A stretch of 64,000 nt of DNA from Chlorophyllum brunneum. Taxonomy: Eukaryota > Basidiomycota > Agaricomycetes > Agaricales > Agaricaceae. The DNA is taken from the NCBI GenBank assembly GCA_963576785.1, contig OY756141.1, positions 1,302,001 through 1,366,000 on the forward strand, given 5' to 3'. Position numbers and translations under genes: made by a program. This document shows, one piece after another, positions 1-11,072 of this stretch. Within the stretch, counting starts at the first letter, position 1, and every line of letters starts with the position of its first letter. Under the pieces are notes generated by a model. It worked only from the letters and a program-made list of their open reading frames with translations. It ran no database searches and had not been told where the DNA came from.

Positions 1-121
1 ATAACTTGGAACAAACGTTTCAATACCCAGATATCCAAGGATGAGTTCATTAGACAAAAATAAATACAGCAGAACTTTTGATACTCAGACACTACGAGTA
101 CATGCGCAATATTTCGACTTA

Positions 122-1802
122 TTAGAGAGAAGGGTGGGCGTTGCTGACCAGGTCCTGGAAGTAAGCCTGGAACCAGGTACCAGCCTCAGGAGCAGGCTGG
201 AGAGCATCACTAAAATCTTCGTCAGCCAAGAAACATACCACTCTAACGTTGAAATACTCACGAAAGGGCGCAATGCGCATCGAAGCGAGCAGCGGAACTG
301 TCTGATGTACCATCGCACTCACCTCCCGGCTTGACCCAGACAATAGCGTCAATGAGGCTGGAGCCAGTGTTGGTAGTCGGGTGAGTACCGAAACCAGCTC
401 CCTTGACATTGCACCAGTCACCCCACTGTTGTCTAATGTTCTGGACGCCGGATCGACCCTGATCGACGATGAAATGAGCGGGGAAGCCTCCGTTACTGAG
501 GGCAGGAGCAAGTGCCTATAGAGAACGTTAGCAAGTCAGCACCGACACAATATCGACAGCTTAACCGACATTAATGTAATGCATTTCGTCGTAGTTCGGG
601 TTACCCTGGGTGATCGGGTCGGGGGACGCGGCATTGAGGGCGTTGTAGTTGGCAACGTTGGTAGCGAGACCACGGACGAATTCGGGTTTGCCAGCACCGT
701 TGTAGAGATCAACAAAGAGCTGGCCAGCAGGAGACAAATTGGCAGGCCAGCCCAACCATCCAGCATGACCAGCATCCAAATACATGTACACGCCGACAGC
801 GTTGAGTTGTTGCATAGCGTAGGTGACGCCCTCCTTGTATGCGGTCTGGGCACCGGAACATTTCTGGACGCTCAAGTTGGTAACCAAGTTGGCGAGTGAA
901 TCGGGCTCGATGACAGCCACGACGCGGACGTCAGGGAATTCTGATCATAAACAGATAAGCCCCTGTTGATGGGTCAAAATCAGAGTACGCACTCTTGACC
1001 TGAGCCACGATTTGGTCAATGTAATTCTTGTACTTGTTGAGACCATCGTCAGCGATGGAGAACTCTCCATTGGAGGCGAGGGCAGCGCAGTCACGATCGG
1101 GCAAGTCATAGACAACGATCTGGACAAGCTGCTTCTGACCAGTGGACTGTTGCTGGGACTGGGCATCGGCCAGGTAGGTACCGAGAGTGGGAACCTTGGC
1201 AACAACATCGAACCAGGTGAAGGTAGGGATGTTGGCAACCTTCAGAGCCTTAGATTTCAAGGTGGAATCGCTGATCTCAGCAGCAGCAGCCTGGACCTCG
1301 TCGGCGTAGAAGGGAGTCAGCCAGACCTGGTGGACGAAATGAAGGTCTGTTCAACAGGCAGTAAGTGCCACGTACGTTGTAGCCAGTGTATGGATTGCCA
1401 GCATCTGGGGTGGTGGTGGGAGTTGGTGTAGAGGAAGTAGTTGTTGGGTTAGAGGAAGTAGTTGTTGGGTGTGTGGTGGTGCCACCACCTTGGGTGGTAG
1501 TGGTGGTCGGACTTGAAGATCCAGGACTGTGACATGGATAAGTTGTGGGATCTACTCAAAATAAGATTAAGACTCACAGGCACTGGGAGTACCAGTCGTT
1601 CTGCACCGTGCAAGTGCTGCCAGAAACGCAGGTGGTTCCACCAGCTGCAAGACGAAGGATTGTCAATATCATGTACTTTGCCACGTCACAAACTTGGCTT
1701 ACTCCAGCCAATTCCACCGCACTGGGCCCAGACAGGCTGCTGAGCCTGAACAAATGCGGGGACGAGAGAGGCCAAAGCCAACAAGGAGGCGAATTTGAAC
1801 AT
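122..1802 (-). CDS. GH6 cellobiohydrolase II with N-terminal CBM1
   Basis: Secreted exo-cellulase that releases cellobiose from non-reducing cellulose ends. Translation from the ATG at 1802 gives a signal peptide (MFKFASLLALASLVPAFVQA), then a family 1 cellulose-binding module (WAQCGGIGWS, then CVSGSTC and WYSQCL) whose coding is split by an intron. A Thr/Ser/Pro linker follows, then the GH6 catalytic domain. Landmarks are YDLPDRDCAA, the catalytic-acid motif VIEPDSLANL, LDAGHAGWLGWPAN and FIVDQGRSG with the second conserved Asp. The last exon ends at a TAA at 122-124. About five short introns are needed; one breaks between AQVK and FPDVRVV, another near HCALSDALQPAPEAG. Length and domain order match fungal Cel6A. 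The domains are clear; exact linker splice sites are inferred. Confidence 0.95.
1430..1471 (-). repeat. 21-bp tandem duplication in the GH6 linker
   Basis: Two consecutive 21-bp units (1430-1450 and 1451-1471) differ only at the last base. On the minus strand they encode a repeated Pro-Thr-Thr-Thr-Ser-Ser heptad in the O-glycosylatable linker between CBM1 and the catalytic domain. The unit is in frame, so copy-number change would only alter linker length. Confidence 0.85.
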
Positions 1803-2968
1803 TGAGCTGAGAGATCGAGTGAGAGGGATACAAAACTCCTGGGGCTACCAGGAACTTCGCAGCTGTTTTATAATTCCCTACCGCGAACATTGGTCATAAG
1901 GGCTTTGTTGTAGCAAAGCTCCCGGTAAAAACCCGACAGGAGAGACGGAAACACGTCGGTACAGGGGCTCCAAGTGTCGTTCTGCGTCCCTGCCATGATC
2001 ACAGGACTTGGGTTCATCCGAGCGGCTGCAAATTATCCACCCCGAATCTGATGGCAAGCGGATAAAAAATGCGTCCCAAGTACATTCGCATCGGGCAAAC
2101 GTCGGGCATACCTGTGTATGTCTGTTCAGAAGATGCCCAGTTACTTGTTGAAGTTTAATATGCGAAGAACGGGGTGCGATATTCGGAAAAACGAGAACGA
2201 GTTTTCCCAGATACCTTTATGTTTCGGCTAGTGCTTCGACATCCAAACACAGGGAAGCGTCGACCAGCATGAACCTGCAATGAACCCAAATACATATTAC
2301 CATATCGAGAAACCTAGACACACCCATAGTGTCAGGGGACAATACATTATGGACACGTGCTATTGTCTCCATGCCATCAGCACGGCAGAGGATACTATGT
2401 AAATCAAAACTTGCCCATCCTTTCCTCCAGGAACTGTGTATTTTTGACTTTGAGAACGGGCACTGTCATAGTAGATCACCTTTTGAGGGTCACGCTCTCT
2501 AAGACCGCGTCCTATGACGACTTCAAGGAGTCCCGGATGCCTCTATTTGTCGAGTGTTGAACCTGATTGCGATCGGTATTTTTACAATCAGTGAGACACC
2601 CATTATAAAATGGTCGTCACGACGTTACGCGCTGGTGCCGTGGGGCAAGAGGGGGCGGCGTTTTCTAGGAAACTGACAGCCACATAGAAAGTGGCCCCTG
2701 TCAGCCCAAGCTAAGAAGCGAGTCGACAGTGTGGGGTTGGGTAGTGTTAGTTCCGACTGATGGACCGAGCGAGAATCTATTTACCGTGTTTGAGCTATTG
2801 AGATCCGAATTAACCACTCGAATTCCTCCTTACCCGTTGTAACAAGCAACATGCCTTCTTGGCAGTTCCTTGCACGCAGGCCGGTTCTCAGGTTCCCAGA
2901 CAATACGAACTTACTGGGCTGCAGCTTCAATATCACAAAGCAAGCGGTACGACTACACATATCCCTAG
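1803..2968. other. Intergenic: GH6 promoter and NECAP 3' flank
   Basis: About 1.17 kb without a credible gene. The left part is the GH6 promoter with a TATA box; the right part is the 3' flank of the NECAP gene. The small ORFs here have no recognisable similarity and no splice continuity. No repeat or RNA gene was seen. Confidence 0.6.
1867..1872 (-). promoter_or_regulatory. TATA box of GH6 gene
   Basis: TATAAA on the minus strand about 65 bp upstream of the ATG at 1802, a usual distance for a strongly transcribed fungal cellulase gene. Called from motif and position only. Confidence 0.55.
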
Positions 2969-3878
2969 CTATCGCTTCTTGGTACCACTAGGCGGAGGTG
3001 GGAGGAGGGGTATGGTGCCACCACCAGATGAATTCAGGAGAGAATTGTTATTACTGGGATTCCAGGAGTTCGTATGACTACTTTTTCCTGGGATGTTGAT
3101 GGTGAATGTTTGTCCCTCCTTCAGGCTGTAATCTTTCTTGGGACCAGATGGGATGGAAGGCGAAGGTGCGTCAAGTTCCATCGTTTCTGCGTGCCTTCTC
3201 CCTTTGTAGCGCCTGAAATCAATAGAAGCGTCGGCGGACGACGGACACAGATACCGGGTACCTACTTGGTATAGTCCTGAAGCGCCACATCTAACCCAAA
3301 CCCAAGTTGATCAAACCATGGTTATGGAGATTATGCACTACTCACTGAAATCAAAACTATCCGTGCGTTCTGCGAACCCCATTCCGATATAGGCCTTACG
3401 ACCAGTGTCTTCGACTCTGATCACAAAATATCGCGAGGAATCGAGTACGGCTTCGACGGATGGCCGTTCAGGGTCATAATCCGCTTTGGCGAATACTGTG
3501 CTCATGTCGTTAACGTAGACAGAAATTACCGTTACGGAACCCCAACCCACATTCTCCTGGGCGGCGGAAGATAGTATATTTGTTCAGCTCTGAGTTTGAG
3601 TGTTGCAGGGGGGTGGTAACCCACCTGTTTGGGAGTCCTCGAACTGCATGATAACACCATTAGATCGCTCAAGGATGCGAAGGCGTCCCTTCCACAAAGG
3701 TTCGGCTAGGTCACCCCACTCGCCCGCGCGGTAACCAACGTTAGCCTTCAGGGGAGGAATCTTGTAGACTGTTGCCAGCGATGTCAGGAAATCGAAAGAT
3801 GTAGACGCCAGGGGTAGATCCACCGGATACTTCTCGTGCAATGTACAAGATTGATTCAATCTCGCACTCGAGATCCAT
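2969..3878 (-). CDS. NECAP-like adaptin-ear-binding endocytic protein
   Basis: NECAP family PH-like (PHear) domain protein, a clathrin/AP-2 accessory factor in endocytosis. The start at 3878 gives [17 protein letters not shown]. Splicing continues to [30 protein letters not shown] and [10 protein letters not shown], then [40 protein letters not shown] and [18 protein letters not shown]. These match the conserved NECAP blocks in order. Four introns were placed, all with GT and AG ends. The C-terminal tail ends in a Pro-rich [18 protein letters not shown]; no WxxF motif of the animal type was seen. It is divergent from CSN8, with about 135 bp between the start codons. Confidence 0.9.
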
Positions 3879-4014
3879 GTTGGCCTGCAATGATATGAGT
3901 AAGAGTACGTAAGTAGGAGGGAAAGCAGTTCGGGCGTCTAATTGATCAAAATTGATACTGGATCACTTGACAAGGCATCTCCCCTGACCACCACCAGCGC
4001 ACACGGTGAGAGCC
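3879..4014. promoter_or_regulatory. Shared divergent promoter NECAP / CSN8
   Basis: Only about 136 bp separates the two start codons, so both genes must initiate from this interval or overlapping sequence. No TATA box is obvious. The call is inferred from spacing. Confidence 0.45.
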
Positions 4015-5040
4015 ATGGTCAATGCACCTCCAACACCACCGCCCACCACAGCTGCAGAACTACAGCACCAGTCCCGCCTTCGGCCTCAAGCCTCCTCGTC
4101 GAATCCACCCCCACCCCCAGCTCAGACAACGCAGGATAGCTTTCCCGCAACTTTTCCACTCATCGTCGACTTCGCCGCGAAGGCACAATACCGCGACTTG
4201 ATCCTGAAAGCCGAAGAGACTGATGTTCTGGTGAGAGGATGATTGCATCCAAAGCCCTCAGAAGGTCTCAGATCTAGCCTGTAGTCCAACACAAGCCGTT
4301 CGCCTTCTCGACTTTTCACTGTGAGCCCGCTGGTCCTCACTTATCTTATATTGGACAACGTGTCAGTGAAATCTTACCTCTGAACATGACGATCTCAACA
4401 CAACCATAGTCCTCCCGCACAAAATGCTTTGGCGCGCCTACCGGAATCATTGTCCTCCCTGCCCCTGGTCAAAGCACTCTCGGATCTTGCCAATGCGACA
4501 GCGGAGAGACAATACAACAAAATATATCCTCGCGCGGAAGCCCTTTTTAATTTCGCTTCCCAGTCTGAATTTCCAGATCTGAAATTGGCTTCTGTCATTG
4601 CCAATCTTGTTACCAACTTCGTCGGTAAGTGCGTCTGTCTTCAATACATTGTCATTGAGTAGCCTTATTTTACCAGAGACATTCCGCCAGCGTACATTCG
4701 TGCTGCTATCAAAGGCATATAGCTCTCTGCCCCTCTCTCTTGCCCAAGTCTATCTCGGACTCCCAGGCGACCAGATCGTCAGAGGTGCGTTGCATACCGC
4801 GTCTAAATTTTGACAATATTGACGCAATGCAGCTGCTGGGCAACATGGATGGGGCTATGACGCGTCCTCCCAGATTCTAGAACCCAAGGCATTCGCAGCC
4901 CCTGTGTCGTCAACGAACAACTTGGCTAGTCAGTCATCCACCATCACCCTCCGGATTCGAGGACTCATGAGAAACCCTTAGCTTCGTCCCTCTCCACATT
5001 CAGATTCATTGCTGACAGCGTTGCGGAACTTGAAGCGTAG
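4015..5040 (+). CDS. CSN8: COP9 signalosome subunit 8 (PCI/CSN8 family)
   Basis: Probable subunit of the COP9 signalosome, which removes NEDD8 from cullin ubiquitin ligases. The first ATG in frame is at 4015. The N-terminus is Pro/Thr-rich. The conserved part includes LARLPESLSSLPLVKALSDL, ATAERQYNKIYPRAEALF, the helical ETFRQRTFVLLSKAYSSLPL, VYLGLPGDQIV and GWGYDASSQILEPK. That order matches the PCI fold of CSN8/eIF3k/Rpn12. The last splice (donor in NNLA, acceptor before TSSLSTFRFIADSV) restores a C-terminal helix ending in AELEA, as in animal CSN8. Family assignment rests on recalled motif similarity; eIF3k or Rpn12 are less likely given the length. Confidence 0.8.
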
Positions 5041-5290
5041 TTGGTTGCATTGAAGATAGAAAACGTTTTTGTGATGTGTATTTGTAGTATATTACATTTC
5101 AACCAGTTGTCATGAGCGGGCGACGTGCCATGTACATGTAAGGACCCAGCTACCAGGGATCCGAAGTTCAAAGCGCTGGGTGATTGATTGATAAACTCGA
5201 TGCTGTTAAAGCTACCGCGACCCTTGTTACAGCCACAGTCGCTAAATCGTTGTCTTCCATTCACTGCAAACTGCATACCTCAGGATTTCC

Positions 5291-7020
5291 ATGGACCCAG
5301 AACCAGTCCCACAGGATCTAGTGAATGTGCCCTATATCGATATGAACAATGTAGGCCATCCTTCTTCATTTTGCGAAACACCTGCACGAGCTCCACAGGT
5401 ATCCACCGATGATATACCAGAACACTGGACTGTTCTCAACTTCACATGGTCCGGAAAACCCTTCAAACTCAGCGTCGCCGATACAGACAGGTTCAAGTCG
5501 CATCGGGTTACCTTGCGAACGCATACTAACGGTGGAGTTCAGAGTCTACGACCTCAAGACCTCCCTACGCGATCTTACCAATGTACCACTCGAACGCCAG
5601 AAGATTTTGGGTTTAGTGAAGGGGAAGTTGCCTGAGGATCAGGTTCTCATGTAGGTTCTTCGCCCACCTTACTGGCTGGGATTGTCGTGACATACGAGGG
5701 TTTGCACCAGTGCAGATCTGCACCTATCCGCTGGGAAGAAGTTCACGCTTGTGGGGACGCCCCAAGGGGATGAGATCAAGGACCCCTCACGTTCGTACAA
5801 ATCCGATGATTATACGAGCCGATACTGACGGGAATCGATTACTTTAGAACTCGAAAATCTACCCGACATCGTCAACGACTTGGATATCGACTTTACAGAG
5901 GACCCGGCTGCGAGCTTGTCATACCTCCATGACCAGCGAAATCGTAGAAAAGTTAAAGAGGCTACGGAGAAGCTGAAAATTAACATTATCTCTCCTTTGC
6001 GCGAAGGAAAGAAGCTTTTAGTCCTGGATATTGATTATAGTAAGGGCACCCCCTCTGTGACCTCTGTACACTACCCAGAGACCAAACCTCACAGCAATAC
6101 TTGATACAAAACCTTTGACGTCGGGACTATTACCACCGAATCAGTGCGCAAGGCCTGGCCTTCACGAATTCTTGGAAGCTATATATCCCCATTATGACAG
6201 TGAGTGGCACTTTGGCTTTGGCTTTCCCGGCGAAACCTATTTCTGTTGTATAGTTTGCATATGGTCAGTGATGGGAAATATTCGCGGGGGGGTTTGCGGT
6301 TGCTGATCTTCCCTCAAGGTCTCAGACGAGCTGGGTGTGGCTCGAGACCAAGCTTGTGGAACTCGGCATGGTTGGCTCGAATCATGCTTACCAGGTGATA
6401 CATAGTAGTCGTTAAACAACGGGCGCCGCTAACCAGAGCAATGAAAGCAGATCTCGTTCGGTATGTGTTTGGATGCATTCCAGCTTTGGCACTAACTTCA
6501 TCTGCCGCAGTACTGGATAAGACATGCATGTTCACAGTCTTCTCACAGCGGAACAACAAACCGTGGAACCATTCGGTGAAAGCGCTGCAAATCATATGGA
6601 ACCATTTCCCTCGGTTGTAAGTCCTTCAGCGATTGAATCTTGCTACAACAGACCGACGCAGGACGTCATAGTAATGCCAGCAATACGATCCATATCGATG
6701 ATCTGGTATGTGTGTTACATGTACTCGATCTCGGATCCGCTGAAACGACGTCTCACACAGAGTCGCAACTTTGCGTTAAACCCGGAGGAAGGCCTGAAGA
6801 TACCCGCATTCCGGAATGCGCAGACTCCAGAAGCAATCGCGGACCGGGAGCTCCATAAGCTAACCCGATATCTCCTCCATATCGCGTCCGTTAATGATTT
6901 TCGCAATCTGACGCATAAGGTGTGATATTTTTTTCCACCGCGGAGATGTAACACTCACTTTAAGACTGATATCAGAACTGGAAACATGTCGTTAAACTTT
7001 TACCGCAGCTCGGAATCTAG
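5291..7020 (+). CDS. UBLCP1: UBLCP1-like ubiquitin-like domain phosphatase
   Basis: Nuclear phosphatase that acts on the 26S proteasome. An N-terminal ubiquitin-like domain (HWTVLNFTWSGKPFKLSVAD, then VYDLKTSLRDLTNVPLERQK) is followed by an FCP/HAD phosphatase domain. After splicing the HAD motif reads KLLVLDIDYTILDT, so the catalytic DxDxT is intact across an intron boundary. Further blocks are RPGLHEFLEAIYPHYD, FVLDKTCMFTVF, NTIHIDDLSRNFALNP and a C-terminal RYLLHIASVNDFRNLTHKNW. The last exon ends KLLPQLGI and a stop at 7018-7020. About seven short introns. Start at 5291 is the first ATG and precedes the UBL domain by about 50 residues. Confidence 0.92.
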
Positions 7021-7538
7021 GTGATGGACGGAGGTGCCTTTACCCCGGCTGTTCACGGACAATGTTTTGATGCAAGTTGCATAGCATGGTCAACGGCCAC
7101 GGTAGCTCGTACGATATGCACTTCCGTGGTTTGTTAGCGTGTTACGGTCCCGAGAGGCGAATGATACTCCAAGGAGAACGGAGGTATTCGGGTTATTACC
7201 ATTACTAAGTAGTGCAAAGGACGGTAACCAGTTAATCTTCGTGGCTACGTTAAAACATGAATTCAGACTATACTAAGCGACGTACTTTAAGCTCACATCG
7301 ATCTTAGAAGAACGGTTTGGCACCTAACAAGGAGCATCAAATTGAGTCCAAAGCAAATGCTGGTAGCATTGCTAATCCCTTTGTGCACATCAGTCGACCG
7401 AAAACCCCGCGGGCCTCCTCCCCAATGATTTGTCAGCGATTTGGGGCGCGAGCTTGTCGGACTTGCGTGAGGTGTGTCCGAGATATTATCACGTTGCGGA
7501 CCTGACTGGCGCGTTATAAGGTAGGAACTGCTGTACCT
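7021..7538. other. Intergenic between UBLCP1 and NUDT19-like gene
   Basis: About 520 bp of 3' and 5' flank. No gene, repeat or RNA structure was recognised. Confidence 0.6.
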
Positions 7539-8831
7539 ATGATCACCGTCCGTCCTTTGTTCCTTCCGTCCTCTGACAGAATAGCCTTCTGTTACCGCCA
7601 CCAGCCACGTGCTCATCGATTGGCAATGTCAACGACGTCTACTCCTAATACCAAATTTACAGTGATTCCACGCCCCTCTGCCAGTGTGGTTGTGATAAAT
7701 GAACGCAATGAAGTCCTGTTGGTTCACCGGAACCCCAAAGCCCGTTCGTTCGGCGGAATGACGGTGTGTGTTTGTGTTTTCTGCACACCAGGACCCTCAA
7801 TACTGACTCCGCTCCTACCCTCTCTCTCAAAGGTCTTCCCTGGCGGAAACTACGACAAGAAACAGGACCCATCTTTAGCGATTACCGCAATCAGAGAGAC
7901 TTTTGAGGAATCTGGACTTTTACTTGCTTCTACCGACGGTTCTCCCTCAGAGACTTCACTGGACGATGGCCGACTAGACGACGCACGTCGAAGTATCCAT
8001 CAACAGAAGCTCCTCTTCCAAGATTTTCTCAAAAATAATCACTTGAGGGCAGATACTGAGGCATTGTTCCCGTTCACCCAGTGGATCACTCCTGTCGGGC
8101 CACCTCGGTATGTAGGCGATCTCTTTCCAAGACTATTTATCTAATCTTTAGTGTACTACAATTAGTCGGTTTCATACACAGTTCTTTGTTACATTTCTCC
8201 CCTCTGCCCCTTCATCAGGGTTCAGCTCGGGGGCCAAGCAAGAACGCATTCCCAAACCAGGTCGGTGTCCTCCAAAACCAACCACTACAGATCAGCGATG
8301 TTCTAACAATAAACCTGTCTATCTCGGGTTTGCATGATCCGATACGTTCAGACGGAGGTCAAGAAGTCATCTCAGCAAGATTCGTTCACTTTAGCGAAGT
8401 CCTCCGTGAATTCCGCGAGGGCAAAGTCACGTTTATGCCACCCCAATTCTACATCCTTACAACACTCTCCGACATGCTACAGGGAACATTCAATACAGAA
8501 GAGCAGCGAGCGCGAGTGGAGAGCCTATCTCGGGGTAGCTTTGGTCGCATGATATTCAATCCCAGACAATGCAAACCGCCGCCCGAGGACCTTGCCCGGG
8601 GCTATTCGATACTCACATATGAAGGTGATGAAACCCGGGGAGGCCATCCAGGACGCTTGCATCGCGCAAAGCTGCGGATCGTCAATGGGGTGAGTGAATG
8701 ACTGAGTTTCCTATCTTTGATGAACCTGAGGGGAATCATTCTAGGTTATCAAAGAAATAGTTCTGCAACGCAACTTTGATATCCATACCGAAACCGAGTC
8801 GCATACTTTCTGGGAACAATCTAAGCTTTAA
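7539..8831 (+). CDS. NUDT19-like Nudix hydrolase (acyl-CoA diphosphatase type)
   Basis: Probable CoA/acyl-CoA diphosphatase of the NUDT19 group. The N-terminal strand PRPSASVVVINERNEVLLVH is followed by an intron and then the Nudix box FPGG...AIRETFEESGLLL, with the REtfEExG core intact. Next come FTQWITPVGPPRRFHTQFFV, the second half with FVHFSEVLREFREGKVTFMP, and a C-terminal HTFWEQSKL before the stop at 8829-8831. Spacing between the GG and the RE core is longer than the minimal Nudix signature, as is usual for NUDT19. There are two in-frame ATGs: 7539 adds a basic leader (MITVRPLFLPSSDRIAF...) that could target mitochondria, and 7626 gives MSTTSTPNTKF. Which is used is unknown. About four introns. 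Confidence 0.85.
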
Positions 8832-9134
8832 TTTCGCGACCTGACTATTTGTATTGCATAAGTTTCGAACATACATACATCCTCTTTCGATTCACTGTCC
8901 TTCAATGGAAGATCACCAGTTCACAACATCGTCGACGCTATCAAATTTCAGATCTATGGCTACATAAGTTGTCTGGGGGCGTACGGATACAATTAATGAC
9001 GACCAAGAAGAAGCAGCTGGGTATATCAGATAAAGGGGATTTTCGGGTAAGGTCATGAAGATTTCACAAATGAAACTAGGGTCTTTGAAACCGACCGCTA
9101 GGCAGCATTCACATTTAGCAAAATGAAAAGCCAT
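8832..9134. other. Convergent 3' intergenic region
   Basis: About 300 bp between the stops of the NUDT19-like gene and the carboxylesterase. It holds the two 3' ends; nothing else seen. Confidence 0.6.
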
Positions 9135-11072
9135 CTAGGTGTTAGCGTAAAACTGGTAATCATACTGTACAGCTTGGCCCCAGAAGCTTGGAGTACAAGC
9201 GCCAACGGGTACTTGACCACGCCCACCCAATTGGATGGGTTTAACATCAGATGGTCCCGCAGCGGGCCAATTAGGCAAGTTGGGAACATTAGGGTTTCCT
9301 GTACCGAGGAATGCCTTGTACCGGGTCTGCATTTCGGACACGAGGGCGCTTTGAGCTGGGGTGGGGTTTGGAACGGTACCAAACTCAAGGAATTTTCAGA
9401 TAAGATTGTCGGTTGTTGGTGAGCAGTCTACTTACCACAATCTCAATATCATCCTGATGGCAAACTATACCGGGCTGGGTACAGAAAGAAGCGGCCTCGT
9501 TCCCAGGGTAAGTCGCACCTACAACATACTCGCCGACATAAGCAGAGCCGCCGTGAGAAACCCAATTGCGAGCAAAGGTCCAGCTGGAGCACCTCCATAA
9601 GTAGTCTGTTCCAATTTCTTGGAGTTGGACCCGGGCGTCGGGGGTAGATGGATAGAAGCCGGAAGAGAAAATTGCGCTTGTACGGTCCTCACCAAATGCA
9701 GCATCGCATTGGTCAGTGAGATCACTTTGCGTGAGCGGTGGATTATTGGCATAAATCGCGAAGGCAGCCTCTTGAGCGACTGTAGTGATCAAGACCGGTT
9801 TAGAGACTGGAGGAAAAGGTGTGGTAGAGTCGAGGGACGCGGTAATGAATGAACCATCGCGGACGGAGCGCATTGGTTCGGACTGGCCTGCGACAGGAAT
9901 GGTCTTAAATGCCGTCCCAAATAGGGTCATCTCACTATTGAGGATTGCGTCGAGCGAAAGGGAGTTGTGGCAAGCGGTATCGGTGGGGCTGCACTGGATG
10001 AACCCATTGAACAAACTTTGTAAGGACTGTTGCGCGGAGGTGCTCAGGAAGCTGAAGTCCTAATCATCCTTTAGTGCGGGGCATGAGGGAGGCAGGCTAA
10101 GCTAACCATAGGGTCTGACTGGATAATGCCATAACGGAAAAGGGAGGAAGCCGAGGGTACCGCCAACAGTGTCCTTACCAAGGCAGCTCCAGAACTCTGC
10201 CCAGCAATGGTAATTTTGTCCGGGCTGCCTCCAAAAGCAGGAAGAACTCGTTTTAAAAACTGCAGGGCGTTGACAAGATCCTTGACAGCTAAATTTGTTG
10301 TGCCATCTGGTGCCATAAAACCGAGCTAGAAGTGATGAATCAGAGAAGATTGAGGATAAAGAAGCCTGGTATACATACGGCTCCAAGGCGGTATTGAACA
10401 ACAGCAACAATAGAATTCGTAGCGGTCGCGAGTTTTGACCCATCCAGGCCGGCAGCACTGGCAGACCCCATGATGAAAGAACCGCCGTGGATCCTGTACT
10501 ATGTGTGAGTATAGTCCGATGATGACATGTACATTCACCTACCACATAAGAGTTGGAACAGAGCTAGAGGCTTTGAGGGTGGATGGGACATAAAGCACCA
10601 TTGAGAGGCAATCCTCGATGTAGGCCGATGGATCTGCAAACGGCTGAGGGCACGCCAAGGGCATAGATGTTACGTCGGAGGATCCAGACCTGTAGTTTTC
10701 GGAGGAGGAGGAGGAAGAGAAGGAGAGGACATGAACAAACACCCTTTGGTTTGAAAAGTGATGAAGTACTACGTACGGAAGACTCCAAGATGTAACCAAA
10801 ACCGATGGTTTCCAGCGCTCCGAATTCGCATACCTGACTATGAAGCGTTGCGCGCCATCAGGATCCTCGGTACCTCGTGCGACACCGAAAACAGTGTAGC
10901 GGACGAGTGGATCCCTGCCATCACGAGGGCAGAGGTGTTTCTTCAAGATCGGTAATTGACAAAGAATATTGGCAGGGTCTATGTGGGGGATGCGAAACGA
11001 CTCTCTTGTAGGAGCGGCTAGAGCTAGAGTAGCGAGAATAAAAAATGGCGCAAGGATGGTAAGGGCAACCAT
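9135..11072 (-). CDS. Secreted type-B carboxylesterase/lipase
   Basis: Alpha/beta-hydrolase that cleaves carboxylic esters. The ATG at 11072 begins a signal peptide (MVALTILAPFFILATLALAA); the next in-frame upstream start is GTG. Motifs in order: DGAQRFIVRYANSERWKPS, a Cys-containing EDCL block, the oxyanion segment IHGGSFIMGSA, VQYRLGALGFMAPDGTTN, the nucleophile elbow TIAGQSSGAALV (GxSxG), and CHQDDIEIVFGT carrying the catalytic His. The C-terminus is GACTPSFWGQAVQYDYQFY. Around five introns. The GQSSG elbow differs from the common GESAG of cholinesterase-like members. Substrate cannot be deduced; cellulolytic neighbours suggest plant polymer or lipid esters, which is inference only. Confidence 0.9.

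Noticed and set aside
4006..4014. CSN8 start at 4006
   Set aside because: The codon at 4006 is GTG; the first ATG is 4015 in context agccATGg.
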